Positions 1 through 6,957 of a DNA stretch of 13,896 bases are shown here, piece by piece. A program made the position numbers and the translations under genes. Location: contig JAEEVI010000013.1 in the NCBI GenBank assembly GCA_016287035.1, forward strand, positions 1 to 13,896, given 5' to 3'. The notes beneath the pieces were generated by a model. It ran no database searches, was not told the origin of the DNA, and saw only the letters and a list, made by a program, of their open reading frames with translations. The stretch's first letter is position 1. Each line of letters opens with the position of its first letter. This stretch comes from Bacillota bacterium (GTDB lineage Bacteria > Bacillota > Clostridia > Peptostreptococcales > Anaerovoracaceae).

Positions 1-611
1 GCTTTCAGCTGCCCGACGGCGGGATACCGACGGAGAGGATCGCCAAAGCGGTCAACGACAAGCTCGCGAAGGACAGGCTCGAGAGCGTCGGAGACATCCG
101 CGTGCTCTGGGCCAAAGAGATGCCGGAAGGCTTCCACGCCAGGTTCAGCAGCCTCGGCAAGCGCTATATCTATAGGATATCGGACGGCGGAGAAAAGAGC
201 GTATTCAGGCGCACGAGATTCTATCAGGTCACGGGGCGCCTCGACGTCGCCGCGATGCGCGAAGCCGCCGGATACATAACCGGCGAGCACGACTTCGCCT
301 GCTTCATGGCTTCCGGGAGCACTCCTCAGGAGAGCACCGTCCGCACGGTGTACCGCCTGGACGTAGAGGAGCTTCCGCTCGCCGAAGAACCGGGAAGCGC
401 TGCCGGCCGGGAGATACGGATAATAATAGAAGGAAACGGATTCCTGTACAATATGGTCCGCATAATCGCCGGCACGCTCACGGAGGTCGGGCTCGGACGG
501 CGCAGCGCGGAAAGCGTCGCCGCCGCGATCGAGGGCCGCGACAGGTCTTTGGCGGGGCACACGGCGCCGCCGCAGGGCCTTTACCTGGACGAAGTGTTTT
601 ATCAGCTCTGA
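1..611 (+). CDS. truA: tRNA pseudouridine(38-40) synthase TruA, 3' part
   Basis: This is the C-terminal ~200 residues of TruA, which isomerises uridine to pseudouridine at positions 38-40 of the tRNA anticodon stem-loop. The gene starts left of the window and codons are read from position 3, with no stop up to the TGA at 609-611. The GTG at 102 is only an internal codon, because upstream residues (VNDKLAKDRLESVGDIRV) are already typical of the family. Visible TruA signatures are the FHARFSSLGKRYIYRI segment, GEHDFACF, and the C-terminal GNGFLYNMVRIIAGTL followed by the APPQGLYLDEVFY ending. The catalytic Asp lies in the missing N-terminal half, so activity cannot be judged here. The next gene begins 11 nt downstream, so the two are probably cotranscribed. 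Confidence 0.95.
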   Translation, partial: FQLPDGGIPTERIAKAVNDKLAKDRLESVGDIRVLWAKEMPEGFHARFSSLGKRYIYRISDGGEKSVFRRTRFYQVTGRLDVAAMREAAGYITGEHDFACFMASGSTPQESTVRTVYRLDVEELPLAEEPGSAAGREIRIIIEGNGFLYNMVRIIAGTLTEVGLGRRSAESVAAAIEGRDRSLAGHTAPPQGLYLDEVFYQL

Positions 612-622
612 GGAGAAAAACG

Positions 623-1075
623 ATGGACAGACCTACATGGGACGAATATTTCATGGAGATGGCGGAGCTCACCAGAAAGCGCTCCACGTGCCTGCGCCGC
701 GGCGTGGGGGCAGTCATCGTCAAGGACAACAGAGTAATGGCCACCGGCTATAACGGGGTGCCCAAGGGCATAACCCACTGCGAGACGACGGGATGCCTGC
801 GCCAGCAGCTGAACGTCCCCTCCGGCCAGCGCCACGAGCTGTGCAGAGGGCTCCACGCCGAGCAGAACGCCATAATACAGGCCGCCAACCTCGGCCAGAG
901 CATCGACGGCGCGACGCTGTACTGCACGACGCAGCCGTGCGTGATATGCACGAAGATGATAATAAACGCGGGAATAAAGCGCGTAGTCATAAAAGAGAGC
1001 TACCCCGACGAGCTCGCCGAGCAGATGGCGCGCGAGGCGGGGCTCGTGATCGACGTATTGGGAGAGAGAAAATAG
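623..1075 (+). CDS. comEB: dCMP deaminase (ComEB-like, zinc-dependent)
   Basis: This 150-residue cytoplasmic enzyme of the cytidine/deoxycytidylate deaminase family is predicted to convert dCMP to dUMP, feeding thymidylate synthesis. The zinc site is intact: H78-A-E80 with E80 as proton shuttle, and P105-C106-V-I-C109 supplying the two cysteine ligands. The GYNGVP segment (42-47) and the Cys/His-rich insert between residues 53 and 74 are typical of dCMP deaminases and argue against a simple cytidine or tRNA deaminase. Length is normal. The ATG is preceded by AGGAG at 611-615. The TAG stop at 1073-1075 directly abuts the ATG of the next gene. The name ComEB reflects the B. subtilis homologue; no role in competence is implied. 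Confidence 0.93.
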   Translation: MDRPTWDEYFMEMAELTRKRSTCLRRGVGAVIVKDNRVMATGYNGVPKGITHCETTGCLRQQLNVPSGQRHELCRGLHAEQNAIIQAANLGQSIDGATLYCTTQPCVICTKMIINAGIKRVVIKESYPDELAEQMAREAGLVIDVLGERK

Positions 1076-2137
1076 ATGCACATATCGATCAAGGTGTTCG
1101 CCATGGCGATAGCGATAGCCGCCGCCGTGACGCCCGCCGCGATAATAATAGCCCCTAAGATAGGAGCGATGGACGTTCCGAAGGACAACAGGCGCATGCA
1201 CGACCACGCGATACCCCGCTTCGGAGGCATAGCGATCTATCTGGGGATAATAGTGACCTCGCTCGTCTTCGTCCCGATGTCGCGGCAGTTTCAGGGGATA
1301 CTCGCCGGCGCGACGCTAATAACGCTCCTCGGGATCGTCGACGACATAAAGGGCCTCCGCCCGAAGGTCAAGCTCGCGGGACAGATCGCCTGCGCGATCG
1401 TTCCGTTCATACTGGACGTAAGGGTGCGCGGCATCGGCGAGCTCATGTTCCCGCTCGCGCTGTCGTGCTTCATAACGGTCGTCTGGATCGTCGGCATAAC
1501 GAACACGATAAACCTGATCGACGGCCTCGACGGGCTCGCCGCCGGCGTAGCCTGCATCGCGGGGCTGTCGGTAGCCTACACCTCGTATCTTATGGGGCGC
1601 CCCGAGGTATCCGTCATATCGCTCGCGCTCGCGGGCTCCTGCGTGGGCTTCCTGATCTATAATTCACACCCGGCGAAGATATTCATGGGCGACGCGGGCT
1701 CGATGCTGCTCGGCTTCGTGCTCGCGTGCGTATCGCTCGTGAGCGACACGCCGACCAAAGGCACGACGCTGTTCGCCGTCATAATACCGCTGATAACGCT
1801 GGCGCTGCCGATATTCGACACCGCTTTCGCGATCGTCAGAAGGGCGGCGAACCACAGGCCGATCATGCAGGCCGACAAGGGGCATCTGCATCACCGCATA
1901 ATGGCGATGGGCTTTGGCCAGAGGCGCACGGTGCTCGCGCTGTACTGCATAAGCGCGATAATGGGCATCGCGGGGATCCTCTGGACGTCTCACAAGCGCA
2001 TGGAGGCGCTCGTCCTGACGATGATCGCGATGTGCCTGATCGTCGTCTTCCTCGGCATAGGCCTGCACCACAAGAAGCCGGAGGACGCCGCGGCGGAGCG
2101 CGCGCCGGAGGCTTCCGGAACGGAGGACAGCAAATGA
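1076..2137 (+). CDS. wecA: Undecaprenyl-phosphate GlcNAc-1-phosphate transferase (WecA/TagO/MraY superfamily)
   Basis: This 353-residue polytopic membrane enzyme is predicted to transfer GlcNAc-1-phosphate from UDP-GlcNAc to undecaprenyl phosphate, the first membrane step of wall teichoic acid or related glycopolymer synthesis. All superfamily motifs are present in order: the aspartate pair D89-D90 in GIVDDIKGL, the NTINLIDGLDGLAAG loop with D149 and D152, MGDAGS with D206, and the HLHHR loop at 270-274, which marks the WecA/TagO branch rather than MraY. About ten hydrophobic segments alternate with these loops, and a short charged tail follows the last one (about 332-353). GGAGAG lies upstream of the ATG. 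The stop overlaps the wecB start in ATGA, so the two are translationally coupled. The exact nucleotide-sugar substrate is inferred from the family and the wecB neighbour. Confidence 0.93.
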   Translation: MHISIKVFAMAIAIAAAVTPAAIIIAPKIGAMDVPKDNRRMHDHAIPRFGGIAIYLGIIVTSLVFVPMSRQFQGILAGATLITLLGIVDDIKGLRPKVKLAGQIACAIVPFILDVRVRGIGELMFPLALSCFITVVWIVGITNTINLIDGLDGLAAGVACIAGLSVAYTSYLMGRPEVSVISLALAGSCVGFLIYNSHPAKIFMGDAGSMLLGFVLACVSLVSDTPTKGTTLFAVIIPLITLALPIFDTAFAIVRRAANHRPIMQADKGHLHHRIMAMGFGQRRTVLALYCISAIMGIAGILWTSHKRMEALVLTMIAMCLIVVFLGIGLHHKKPEDAAAERAPEASGTEDSK

Positions 2138-3240
2138 AAGTGATGACAGTGTTCGGGACGCGTCCCGAAGCCATAAAGATGGCGCCGCTCGTAAAGGAGC
2201 TGCGCGCGAGGGACGGCGTGGAGTGCGTCCTCTGCGTGACGGCCCAGCACCGCGAGATGCTCGACCAGGTGCTGGAGCTTTTCGAGCTCGTGCCCGACTA
2301 CGACCTCAACATAATGAAGCCGGGGCAGACGCTGTCGATGATAACGGCCAACGTGCTCAAGGGGCTCGAGGACGTCTTCATAAAGGAGCGCCCGGACCTG
2401 GTGCTCGTGCACGGCGACACTTCCACGACGTTCGCCGCCGCGCTCGCCGCATACTACCAGCAGATACCCGTCGGACACGTCGAGGCGGGGCTGCGCACGT
2501 TCGACAAGTACTCCCCGTTCCCCGAGGAGATAAACAGGGTGCTCACGGGCCACATCGCCGACATCCACTTCTCGCCGACCGAGCGCAACAGGCAGAACCT
2601 CCTGCGCGAGGGCGTCGCGGACGAGAAGATCGTCATAACGGGAAACACCGTCATAGACGCGCTGCTCGAGGTGGCCGGAAAGCCCTACGAGTTCGAGGAC
2701 GAGACCCTCAGGAACATAGATTTCGAGAACAAGAGGGTAATAACGGTAACGTGCCACAGGCGCGAGAACCTCGGCGAATACATGGCGGAGATCTTTTCCG
2801 CGATCGCGGACGTCGCGCGCGAATACGGCGACGTCGAGGTCGTCTACCCGGTGCACCTGAACCCGAAGGTCCGCGAGGCCGCGGCGAAGTATCTGGGAGG
2901 CATACCGAACGTCCATCTGATAGAGCCGCTCACGTATCAGCCGTTCGTGAATCTTCAGGCTAAGTCTTTCTTTATAATAACCGACTCCGGCGGGATCCAG
3001 GAGGAGGCGCCGGGGCTCGGAAAGCCCGTGCTCGTGGTGCGCAGGGAGACCGAGCGCCCCGAGGCCGTGGAGGCCGGGACGGTCAAGCTGGCAGGCGTCG
3101 ATCGCGGGACGATCGCGGCCATGGCCCGCGAGCTGCTCGACGACCCCGAGGCGTACCGGGCAATGGCCCGGGCCGTCAACCCCTACGGGGACGGCCACGC
3201 CTGCCGCCGCATAGCCGACGCGATAACCGCCCGTTTCTGA
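2134..3240 (+). CDS. wecB: UDP-N-acetylglucosamine 2-epimerase (non-hydrolysing)
   Basis: This 368-residue cytoplasmic enzyme interconverts UDP-GlcNAc and UDP-ManNAc. The N-terminal GTRPEAIKMAPL (8-19) opens the first Rossmann domain. HGDTS with D95, GHVEAGLRT with E117, PFPEEINR with E131, TCHRRENLG with H208, and the TDSGGIQEEAPGLGKP UDP-binding segment match the catalytic residues of E. coli WecB and B. subtilis MnaA. The reading frame is open far upstream into wecA, but the ATG at 2134 is chosen because GGAGG sits 7 nt before it and the protein then begins exactly at the family's normal N-terminus. Paired with wecA, it suggests a GlcNAc-ManNAc linkage unit for a wall polymer. An intrinsic terminator 43 nt downstream ends the operon. 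Confidence 0.96.
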   Translation: MKVMTVFGTRPEAIKMAPLVKELRARDGVECVLCVTAQHREMLDQVLELFELVPDYDLNIMKPGQTLSMITANVLKGLEDVFIKERPDLVLVHGDTSTTFAAALAAYYQQIPVGHVEAGLRTFDKYSPFPEEINRVLTGHIADIHFSPTERNRQNLLREGVADEKIVITGNTVIDALLEVAGKPYEFEDETLRNIDFENKRVITVTCHRRENLGEYMAEIFSAIADVAREYGDVEVVYPVHLNPKVREAAAKYLGGIPNVHLIEPLTYQPFVNLQAKSFFIITDSGGIQEEAPGLGKPVLVVRRETERPEAVEAGTVKLAGVDRGTIAAMARELLDDPEAYRAMARAVNPYGDGHACRRIADAITARF

Positions 3241-3282
3241 AGCGCCGCGCGGCTTATGAAAACGCGTCAATGATCCTGCGCG

Positions 3283-3309
3283 AAACGCCCTTCGGGGCGT
3301 TTTTTATTT
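3283..3309 (+). terminator. Intrinsic terminator after wecB
   Basis: A perfect 8-bp stem (AAACGCCC at 3283-3290 with GGGCGTTT at 3295-3302) closes a TTCG tetraloop and runs into a T tract (3300-3305) followed by ATTT. It separates the truA-wecB operon from the ATPase promoter. Confidence 0.9.
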
Positions 3310-3438
3310 GCGACTTTTCCAGTCACATCGAAGAGGTATTTGAAATAGTCCTTTGCGCGCGCATTAATTCCGAAGATTTTAAGAAGATAAACCCGGTTAA
3401 TAAAAATTGAAAACGTTTTTCAAAACCCCTCGGCAAAA

Positions 3439-3459
3439 ACAAGTGTTGAAAGCACTTGT
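3439..3459. promoter_or_regulatory. Perfect inverted repeat over the -35 box, possible operator
   Basis: The arms ACAAGTG (3439-3445) and CACTTGT (3453-3459) are perfect reverse complements around a 7-nt spacer that contains the -35 hexamer. A dimeric repressor bound here would block RNA polymerase. No specific regulator can be named from the sequence. Confidence 0.45.
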
Positions 3460-3474
3460 CAAAACTGTTAATAT
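3446..3474 (+). promoter_or_regulatory. Sigma-70 type promoter for the V-ATPase operon
   Basis: The -35 element TTGAAA (3446-3451) and the -10 element TAATAT (3469-3474) are separated by exactly 17 bp. Transcription would start near 3480-3482, leaving a leader of about 100 nt before the first codon at 3582. It lies just behind the wecB terminator and in front of nine same-strand genes. Confidence 0.8.
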
Positions 3475-3581
3475 AGGAATGTCGTATAAGGAAAATTAGA
3501 ATGGGGAAGAATTCCAACCATTTTCGATCCGGGTGCGGCAGACAGGCTATATAAAACTTGGTAGAGGGGACAGGTGATAAC

Positions 3582-3896
3582 TTGGATTTTGAAGCAATCA
3601 GAAGCATCGCAGACGTCGAGAGCAGCGCGGACGCGCTCTGCGTAAAGGCCGGCGCCGACGCGAGAGCTCTGCTGCAGCAGGCGGAACAGAAAGCTGTTCA
3701 GATCCGGGAAGACGCCGTAAAGGCCGCCCAGGAAGCCGCCGCCAAGGCTCTCGAAGACGCGAAGCAGCGCGGAGAGGCCGACGCGGAGGCGAAGAAGGCC
3801 GAATACGAAGCGTCTCTCGAAGCAGTACGCAAGGCTGCGCAGGAAAAGGTCCCGGACGCTGCCAGACTTATAATCGAAAGGATCGTGGGCAGATAA
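3582..3896 (+). CDS. ntpF: V-type ATPase peripheral-stalk subunit (G/H-type coiled coil)
   Basis: This is a 104-residue, Ala/Glu/Lys/Gln-rich, almost entirely helical protein with a long coiled coil (about residues 15-90) and a short hydrophobic end (ARLIIERIVG). It matches the small stalk subunit, NtpF in E. hirae and 'subunit H' or G in other annotations, which pairs with subunit E to form the stators linking the A3B3 head to subunit a. The start is taken as TTG at 3582 because GAGGGG and AGGTGA lie just upstream (3564-3577). The alternative in-frame TTG at 3558 would put those sites inside the gene. It is first in the operon, as in E. hirae, and its TAA shares one base with the next ATG (TAATG). 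The assignment rests largely on position and composition, since such coils are weakly conserved. Confidence 0.85.
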   Translation: MDFEAIRSIADVESSADALCVKAGADARALLQQAEQKAVQIREDAVKAAQEAAAKALEDAKQRGEADAEAKKAEYEASLEAVRKAAQEKVPDAARLIIERIVGR

Positions 3897-5842
3897 TGGC
3901 GATCGTAAGAATGAAGCGCCTGAGAATGCTCGTTCCGCTGGGCGAATGCCGCGCGCTGCTCAGAGACCTCACAAAGGCGGGGTGTCTGGAGATAGAGCGC
4001 AACGACGACTGGCTCAGCGATTCGCAGCTCGCCGTGGTGCTCTCGCGCCGCAAGACCCAGGCGAACAACGCGGGATGTCTCAGCGAGGTGTCGCAGGCGC
4101 TGGACAATCTGAAAAAATACGCGGGCGTAAAGAAGGGCCTCCTTCAGCCCCGCAATATAATATCTGAAGACAGTCTGGCGTGCGAAGAGCCGTCCGCGGA
4201 GGTCATGGCCTCCGTGTCGAGGATCAACGAGGCGGCGAGAGAGCTGTACTCGCTCGGTTCCGACGTGTCGCGCGTACAGACTCAGAAGCTCGCTCTGCTT
4301 CCCTGGCAGGGCTGCGACGTTCCCCTCGATTTCGCGGGCAACGGCAGCTTCGCGGTCCACTTCGGCACCTCGCCGGCGATATTCCGGTTCGAGGATATCA
4401 GCAAGGCCGTCGAGGATTCCGGGCTCGCCGCGGAGGTCTCCCTCGTCGGAAAAGACAAGGAGATGAACTACCTCCTGCTCGCCGTCCACGCGGACGATTC
4501 GAAGGCCGCGTTCGAACTCTTAAAGGACTACGGCTTCGGAAAGGTCTCGTTCGGCACGGCTCAGGGCACTCCCGCCCAGGGCATCGAGGACGCGGACAGC
4601 CAGCTCGCCGCTCTGGAGGAGCGCAGGCAGGCCCTCATCGCCGGCATAGCCGCCGAGAGCGGAGAGTTCGACGGCATCGGAAAGGCCTTCGACTACTACA
4701 GCATACAGAGCCAGTGGGACGAGATCCAGAGCTCGCTTCCTTCGACGCGCAGCGTCAGCTTCATAACGGGCTGGATGCCCGAGGAATGCGCCGACGCCGT
4801 CTCGAAGATCGCGGAAGACCGCGGATGCGCCTACGAGTTCACCGATCCCGAAGAGGGAGACGTTCCGCCCACGGCGCTCTCGAACGGAAAGTTCGTAACG
4901 CCGTTCGGCCAGGTCACGCAGCTGTACGGCATGCCGGACTACAGGTCGCTCGTCGATCCAAACCCGATAGTCGCGATATCCTACTTCGTGTTCTTCGGGA
5001 TGATGTTCTCCGACGCGGCCTACGGCATAATCCTCTTCTTCGCGTGCCTCTTCTTCCTCAAGAAGGCGCGTCCGGACGGAGGAATGAAGAGCTTCGTCAC
5101 CATGTTCTGCCTCTGCGGCATATCCACGTTCCTGTGGGGCGTCGTGTTCGGCAGCTGGTTCGGAGATTTCGTGACGGTCGTCACGGAAAGGATAACGGGG
5201 ACGGCATGGGCGATGCCCGTGCTGCTGGATCCTCTCGAGGATCCTCTCACGATGCTCGGCCTTTCTCTCGGCCTCGGCATAGTGCATCTCTTCGCCGGAA
5301 TGATACTCAACATAGTCCGTCAGGCGAAGCGCGGCGAGTTCCTCGACATACTGTTCGACGAGGTAACTTGGATGCTCGTCATAATCGGCATCCTGCTCGC
5401 GTTCTTCGGATTCGGCGCCGCGATATACATCGTGGCGGCATGCCTGGTGATCGTCGTCCTCACGGGCGGCAGGAACAACAAGGGCCTCGGAAAGATAACA
5501 GGAGGCCTCGGAGCCCTCTACAACGGCTTCACCGGGAACCTTTCGGACGTTCTCTCATATTCAAGGCTCATGGCCCTGGCGATGTCGACCGGCGTAGTCG
5601 CGCAGGTAATGAACACTCTGGGCAACATGGGCGGCACATCTTTATTCGGTTGGATATTCTTCGTCCTCGTATTCGTCGTCGGACAGGTGTTCAACTTCGC
5701 TATAAGCATTCTCGGTGCGTTCGTGCATTCCTGCAGACTTCAGTTCGTAGAGCTGTTCGGGCGCTGCTATGAGGGCGGCGGCAGAGATTTCAGGCCGCTG
5801 CAGTACAGAACAAAGTACGTGGAAATTTCTAAGGAGGCTTAA
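3896..5842 (+). CDS. ntpI: V-type ATP synthase subunit I (a subunit, membrane stator)
   Basis: This 648-residue protein combines a cytosolic N-terminal half (about 1-335), which binds the stalks, with a membrane C-terminal half that forms the ion half-channels against the rotating c-ring. The junction is the family signature PFGQVTQLYGMPDY (from residue 336), followed by FFGMMFSDAAYG in the first membrane helices. The essential arginine of the ion path is R557 in LSYSRLMALAMSTG, and a second conserved arginine, R614, occurs in FVHSCRLQFVELF just before the CYEGGGRDFRPL ending. Length is close to that of E. hirae NtpI (about 660). The start overlaps the upstream stop by one base, and the stop is 4 nt before the ntpK ATG, so translation is coupled on both sides. 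Confidence 0.96.
   Translation: MAIVRMKRLRMLVPLGECRALLRDLTKAGCLEIERNDDWLSDSQLAVVLSRRKTQANNAGCLSEVSQALDNLKKYAGVKKGLLQPRNIISEDSLACEEPSAEVMASVSRINEAARELYSLGSDVSRVQTQKLALLPWQGCDVPLDFAGNGSFAVHFGTSPAIFRFEDISKAVEDSGLAAEVSLVGKDKEMNYLLLAVHADDSKAAFELLKDYGFGKVSFGTAQGTPAQGIEDADSQLAALEERRQALIAGIAAESGEFDGIGKAFDYYSIQSQWDEIQSSLPSTRSVSFITGWMPEECADAVSKIAEDRGCAYEFTDPEEGDVPPTALSNGKFVTPFGQVTQLYGMPDYRSLVDPNPIVAISYFVFFGMMFSDAAYGIILFFACLFFLKKARPDGGMKSFVTMFCLCGISTFLWGVVFGSWFGDFVTVVTERITGTAWAMPVLLDPLEDPLTMLGLSLGLGIVHLFAGMILNIVRQAKRGEFLDILFDEVTWMLVIIGILLAFFGFGAAIYIVAACLVIVVLTGGRNNKGLGKITGGLGALYNGFTGNLSDVLSYSRLMALAMSTGVVAQVMNTLGNMGGTSLFGWIFFVLVFVVGQVFNFAISILGAFVHSCRLQFVELFGRCYEGGGRDFRPLQYRTKYVEISKEA
5830..5837 (+). promoter_or_regulatory. 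Near-perfect Shine-Dalgarno for ntpK
   Basis: TAAGGAGG lies 9 nt before the ATG at 5847 and is the strongest ribosome binding site among the ATPase genes. The c-ring needs many copies of K per complex, so a strong site here fits the stoichiometry. Confidence 0.8.
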
Positions 5843-5846
5843 TTAA

Positions 5847-6320
5847 ATGTTTAACTTCGGATTAGCATTCGCACTCATCGGCGCGGGTCTGGGCGCAGGT
5901 CTCGCAGGCGCAGGTTCAGGTATGGGCGTAGGTATCGCAGGCGCGGCCGCCGCGGGCGTCCTCTCCGAGGATCCCAACAAGTTCGGTCAGACGCTGCTGC
6001 TGCAGGCGCTCCCCGGCACCCAGGGCATCTACGGTCTGCTCTACGGCTTCCTCGTCCTCATAAGGATCAACCTCTTCGGAGGCGGCATGAACCTCGACAT
6101 CACCCAGGGTCTCATGATCCTCGGTTCCGCGCTTCCCATCGCGCTCGCGGGCTACTTCTCCGGCGTAGGCCAGGGCAGAGCCTCCGCAGGAGCCATGGGC
6201 ATCATCGCAAAGCGTCCCGAAGACCTCGCCAAGGCTATGATCTACCCCGCGATGGTAGAGACCTACGCGGTACTCGGACTTCTCATGTCCATCCTCATGC
6301 TCTACAGGATCCAGCTTTAA
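5847..6320 (+). CDS. ntpK: V-type ATP synthase subunit K (c-ring rotor), Na+-binding type
   Basis: This 157-residue proteolipid is made of two tandem helical hairpins (four membrane helices) and forms the rotating ion-carrying ring. The first half is Gly/Ala-rich as expected. Only the second hairpin keeps the ion-binding acid, E138 in YPAMVETYAVLGLL. The helix-2 motif LQALPGTQGIYG provides L55, T58, Q59 and Y62, and Q109 lies in helix 3 (SGVGQGRAS). These correspond one for one to the Na+ ligands and the hydrogen-bonding tyrosine known from E. hirae NtpK (L61, T64, Q65, Q110, E139, Y68), so sodium rather than proton coupling is predicted. Twelve of its thirteen Ile codons are ATC, unlike the ATA-rich upstream operon, which suggests high expression. 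Confidence 0.97.
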   Translation: MFNFGLAFALIGAGLGAGLAGAGSGMGVGIAGAAAAGVLSEDPNKFGQTLLLQALPGTQGIYGLLYGFLVLIRINLFGGGMNLDITQGLMILGSALPIALAGYFSGVGQGRASAGAMGIIAKRPEDLAKAMIYPAMVETYAVLGLLMSILMLYRIQL

Positions 6321-6362
6321 TCCTACGCACGTCATCGTCTGCAGAGGAGATGGAGATACGGC

Positions 6363-6956
6363 ATGAAAGGCATTGACAGCATAAAGGAAAAGATAACGGC
6401 GCAGGCTCAGGCGAAGGCTGACGAGATCATGGCTCAGGCCAGATCGCAGGCCGAAGCCGTGACGGCCGAAGCCGAAAAGCAGGCGGCCAGAGAGGCCGCG
6501 GCGATAAAGGAGAGAGGCGAAAAGCAGGCTCAGGAAGCCTACAAGAGGATCCTCTCCGCGGCCGCGCTCCAGCAGAGAAAGGCCGTCCTCGCCACGAAGC
6601 AGGAGGTCCTCGAAGAGGCCTTCTCCAGCGCTTTCGACCAGCTCAGGGAGCTCTCCGGAAGCGACTACGAGGCTATGCTCGTAAGATATATCGTTGAGAA
6701 CGCCGCCGGCGGCGAAGAGCTCGTCTTCGGGTCCCTCGACAGGGAAGCGGCTCCGAGAGTCGCGGAAAAGGCTGCCGCGGAGATGAAGGCGAAGGGCGCT
6801 GATACCGGTTTCACGGTCAGCGACGAAGCGGCTTCCTTCGGAAAGGGCGTTCTGCTGCGCAGGGGAGAGCTCGAGATCAACTGCTCTCTGGCCGCCATCG
6901 CGCAGAGCATGAAGGACAGCCTCAGCTCAGAGGTAGCAAAGGTTCTGTTTGAGTGA
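6363..6956 (+). CDS. ntpE: V-type ATP synthase subunit E (peripheral stalk)
   Basis: This 197-residue stalk protein pairs with the small coiled-coil subunit and binds the top of the A3B3 head. Residues 1 to about 90 are a charged Ala/Gln/Glu/Lys-rich helix. The remainder is the mixed globular domain, ending in a segment like other E subunits (SFGKGVLLRRGELEINCSLA) and a final helix. Length matches bacterial and archaeal E subunits (about 190-200). The ATG follows GGAGATGGAGA at 6345-6355. It lies 42 nt after ntpK, the longest gap between genes of this operon, and its TGA is 1 nt from the ATG assigned to ntpC. Confidence 0.92.
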   Translation: MKGIDSIKEKITAQAQAKADEIMAQARSQAEAVTAEAEKQAAREAAAIKERGEKQAQEAYKRILSAAALQQRKAVLATKQEVLEEAFSSAFDQLRELSGSDYEAMLVRYIVENAAGGEELVFGSLDREAAPRVAEKAAAEMKAKGADTGFTVSDEAASFGKGVLLRRGELEINCSLAAIAQSMKDSLSSEVAKVLFE

Positions 6957-6957
6957 T

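Larger units (their letters stand above)
3310..3581 (+). promoter_or_regulatory. AT-rich regulatory and leader region of the V-ATPase operon
   Basis: There is no gene here. The stretch is much more AT-rich than its surroundings. It holds a near-palindrome TTGAAAA-CGT-TTTTCAA (3407-3423), then an inverted repeat and the core promoter, then a leader of about 100 nt. The leader can fold a small two-part hairpin: AATGG 3500-3504 with CCATT 3518-3522, enclosing GGAA 3505-3508 with TTCC 3512-3515. I recognise no riboswitch class in it. Confidence 0.6.

Noticed and set aside
1726..2133. N-terminal extension of the wecB reading frame
   Set aside because: It overlaps wecA in another frame, its residues are Arg/Asp/His-rich shadow sequence, and the ATG at 2134 has a good Shine-Dalgarno and the family N-terminus.
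1990..3270. Long minus-strand open frame opposite wecB, like similar ones opposite ntpA (8504-9811) and ntpB (10026-11534)
   Set aside because: These are shadows of GC-rich genes whose sense strand encodes clearly conserved enzymes. The antisense products are His/Val/Arg/Leu-rich, match no family I know, and lack ribosome binding sites.
3407..3423. CcpA cre site
   Set aside because: It has TTGAAAACG on the left, but the right half is one base too long for the cre consensus, so it is kept only as a generic inverted repeat.
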